From contig JAOVVO010000132.1 in assembly GCA_028564675.1 (NCBI GenBank), positions 62,001 through 126,000 of the forward strand: a stretch of 64,000 bases of DNA. The letters run 5' to 3'. The notes under the pieces are model-generated. The model was not told the origin of the DNA, did no database searches, and saw nothing but the letters and a program-made list of their open reading frames with translations. Shown piece after piece: positions 63,001 to 64,000 of this stretch (position 1 is the first letter of the stretch; the number at the start of each line of letters is the position of its first letter). The stretch comes from Onchocerca lupi. Lineage: Eukaryota > Nematoda > Chromadorea > Rhabditida > Onchocercidae. The translations under genes and the position numbers were made by a program.

Positions 63001-64000
63001 TTTCATTCAAAAATACCTTCCATCATCCAGTTGTTCAAAGAATAATAACTACAATGTGACTGTAAAAATTTTTCGAAATTGAGAAATAACCTAAAATAGG
63101 CCCGAAATAGTTATGCTAGATGCGATGACAAAATGATTACACAAATATTCCTGCAAATAATTCGATTTCTGTTTCATTTAGTTTTGGCCTATGATTTGAC
63201 AAAACTTCACTCATTAATTAAATGTTTAGTGGGAAATTTTTCATGTTTGAATCCGTAGTGAGCATAATGGAAGGTAGTACGCGGAACAAAATAAAAAGTA
63301 AAATCATAAAATGATATTTATTCATTGTTTTTCTTTTTTTTTTAAGCCAACATTTTTATTACTGTAAGTTTTTTGGGAATGCATGCATGCATGCATGCAT
63401 GCAGCAAGCAGAAACACGCACATACAACCATTGTGAATAGTAATTTTATTCGTACACATTTGATGGTCAATGCCATCGGAGAAGAATGACACGGTATTCG
63501 GGAAAAGCGAGCAGAAGGAAGAAGTGTGGATTCGGAGCGACGGGAAATGCCTGTGGAAAAACATATGTTTTTTTTTTTAATGTTAAATGGGTTGTTGAAT
63601 TCGAAGCATTTTTATGTCCGATGAGAAATACCTCATCTTGCCATCTTGCTCTCACTGCTACTGTAAATGAAGGAGGCTCTACTTTGCTAGCTTATATAAA
63701 ATTTTGAGAAGATAACCTTTAAGTTTGACTGAAATTGTTAGAATTGTTCAAATATTAGTGCGATACCTTTAAAATAATATCGATGAGAGGCAATCACGGC
63801 AAAAATAGATTTGCTTATTCCATGTTGATATCAGCATGATCATTGCTAGAGATGAACTATTTCGTGGTCAAATTGAAATGATCTTTCTCTTATGAACTTA
63901 CTAATCAGAGTTTGATAAACATATTATTGGTTTGCTCAAATCTTCTAGAAGGCATATATTTCTACACTAGAAAATTTTCAAATATATGCCAGTTGAATAT
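60019..64000. other. AT-rich interval with one GC-richer segment
   Basis: Mostly long T and A runs. The segment 63450-63600 (GGAGAAGAATGACACGGTAT...) is near 48% GC and open in several frames of both strands. A plus frame reads MPSEKNDTVFGKSEQKEEVW, then IRSDGKCLWKN. A minus frame starts behind a TTTTTCCACAG acceptor. It could be an exon on either strand. Confidence 0.4.
63379..63403. repeat. (ATGC)n microsatellite
   Basis: Six uninterrupted ATGC units, self-complementary, about 70 bp left of the GC-richer segment at 63450-63600. Confidence 0.95.

Noticed and set aside
1..64000. Bacterial (Wolbachia-type) insertion, CRISPR array, rRNA or intact transposon
   Set aside because: No prokaryote-like gene arrangement, spacer-repeat pattern, rRNA sequence or transposase/reverse-transcriptase motif could be seen by reading.

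Overview
The window looks like nuclear DNA from a nematode, most likely a spirurid/filarial type (inference). The evidence is AT-rich sequence with long homopolymers, many short exons joined by GT-AG introns, possible spliced-leader-style acceptors next to start codons, and a C9orf72-family protein of the long form. All exon models were read by eye from splice sites and reading-frame phase. No search was run.

The left quarter (about 0.8-18.5 kb) is gene-bearing and every gene lies on the minus strand. From right to left it holds a short two-exon protein with one membrane helix (18.1-18.5 kb), a predicted secreted protein with alternative 3' ends (14.7-16.9 kb), a complete classical protein tyrosine phosphatase with a Gln-rich N-terminal part (8.4-14.5 kb, perhaps with an extra C-terminal exon at 8.2-8.4 kb), and a C9orf72 orthologue (ALFA-1 type, 0.8-6.1 kb). 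The secreted protein and the phosphatase are only about 230 bp apart, which would suit a nematode operon. C9orf72 proteins are DENN-family regulators of membrane traffic and autophagy, and the phosphatase would act on phosphotyrosine signalling. Nothing in the sequence links the two functionally.

From about 18.6 kb to the end the window is mostly non-coding and AT-rich, either intergenic or introns of genes whose other exons I cannot identify. It holds isolated candidate exons on both strands. The best are 27.5 kb (+), 37.1-37.5 kb (-), 46.4-47.4 kb (-) and 59.9 kb (+). It also holds perfect and near-perfect hairpins, diverged tandem duplications, microsatellites, a possible decayed coding region (23.5-24.7 kb), and a dense cluster of TGACC/GGTCA half-sites (53.2-54.2 kb) next to a GC-rich island (54.4-54.9 kb). 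In DNA this AT-rich, chance open frames of 60 codons are common, so unsupported open frames were left out or given low confidence.
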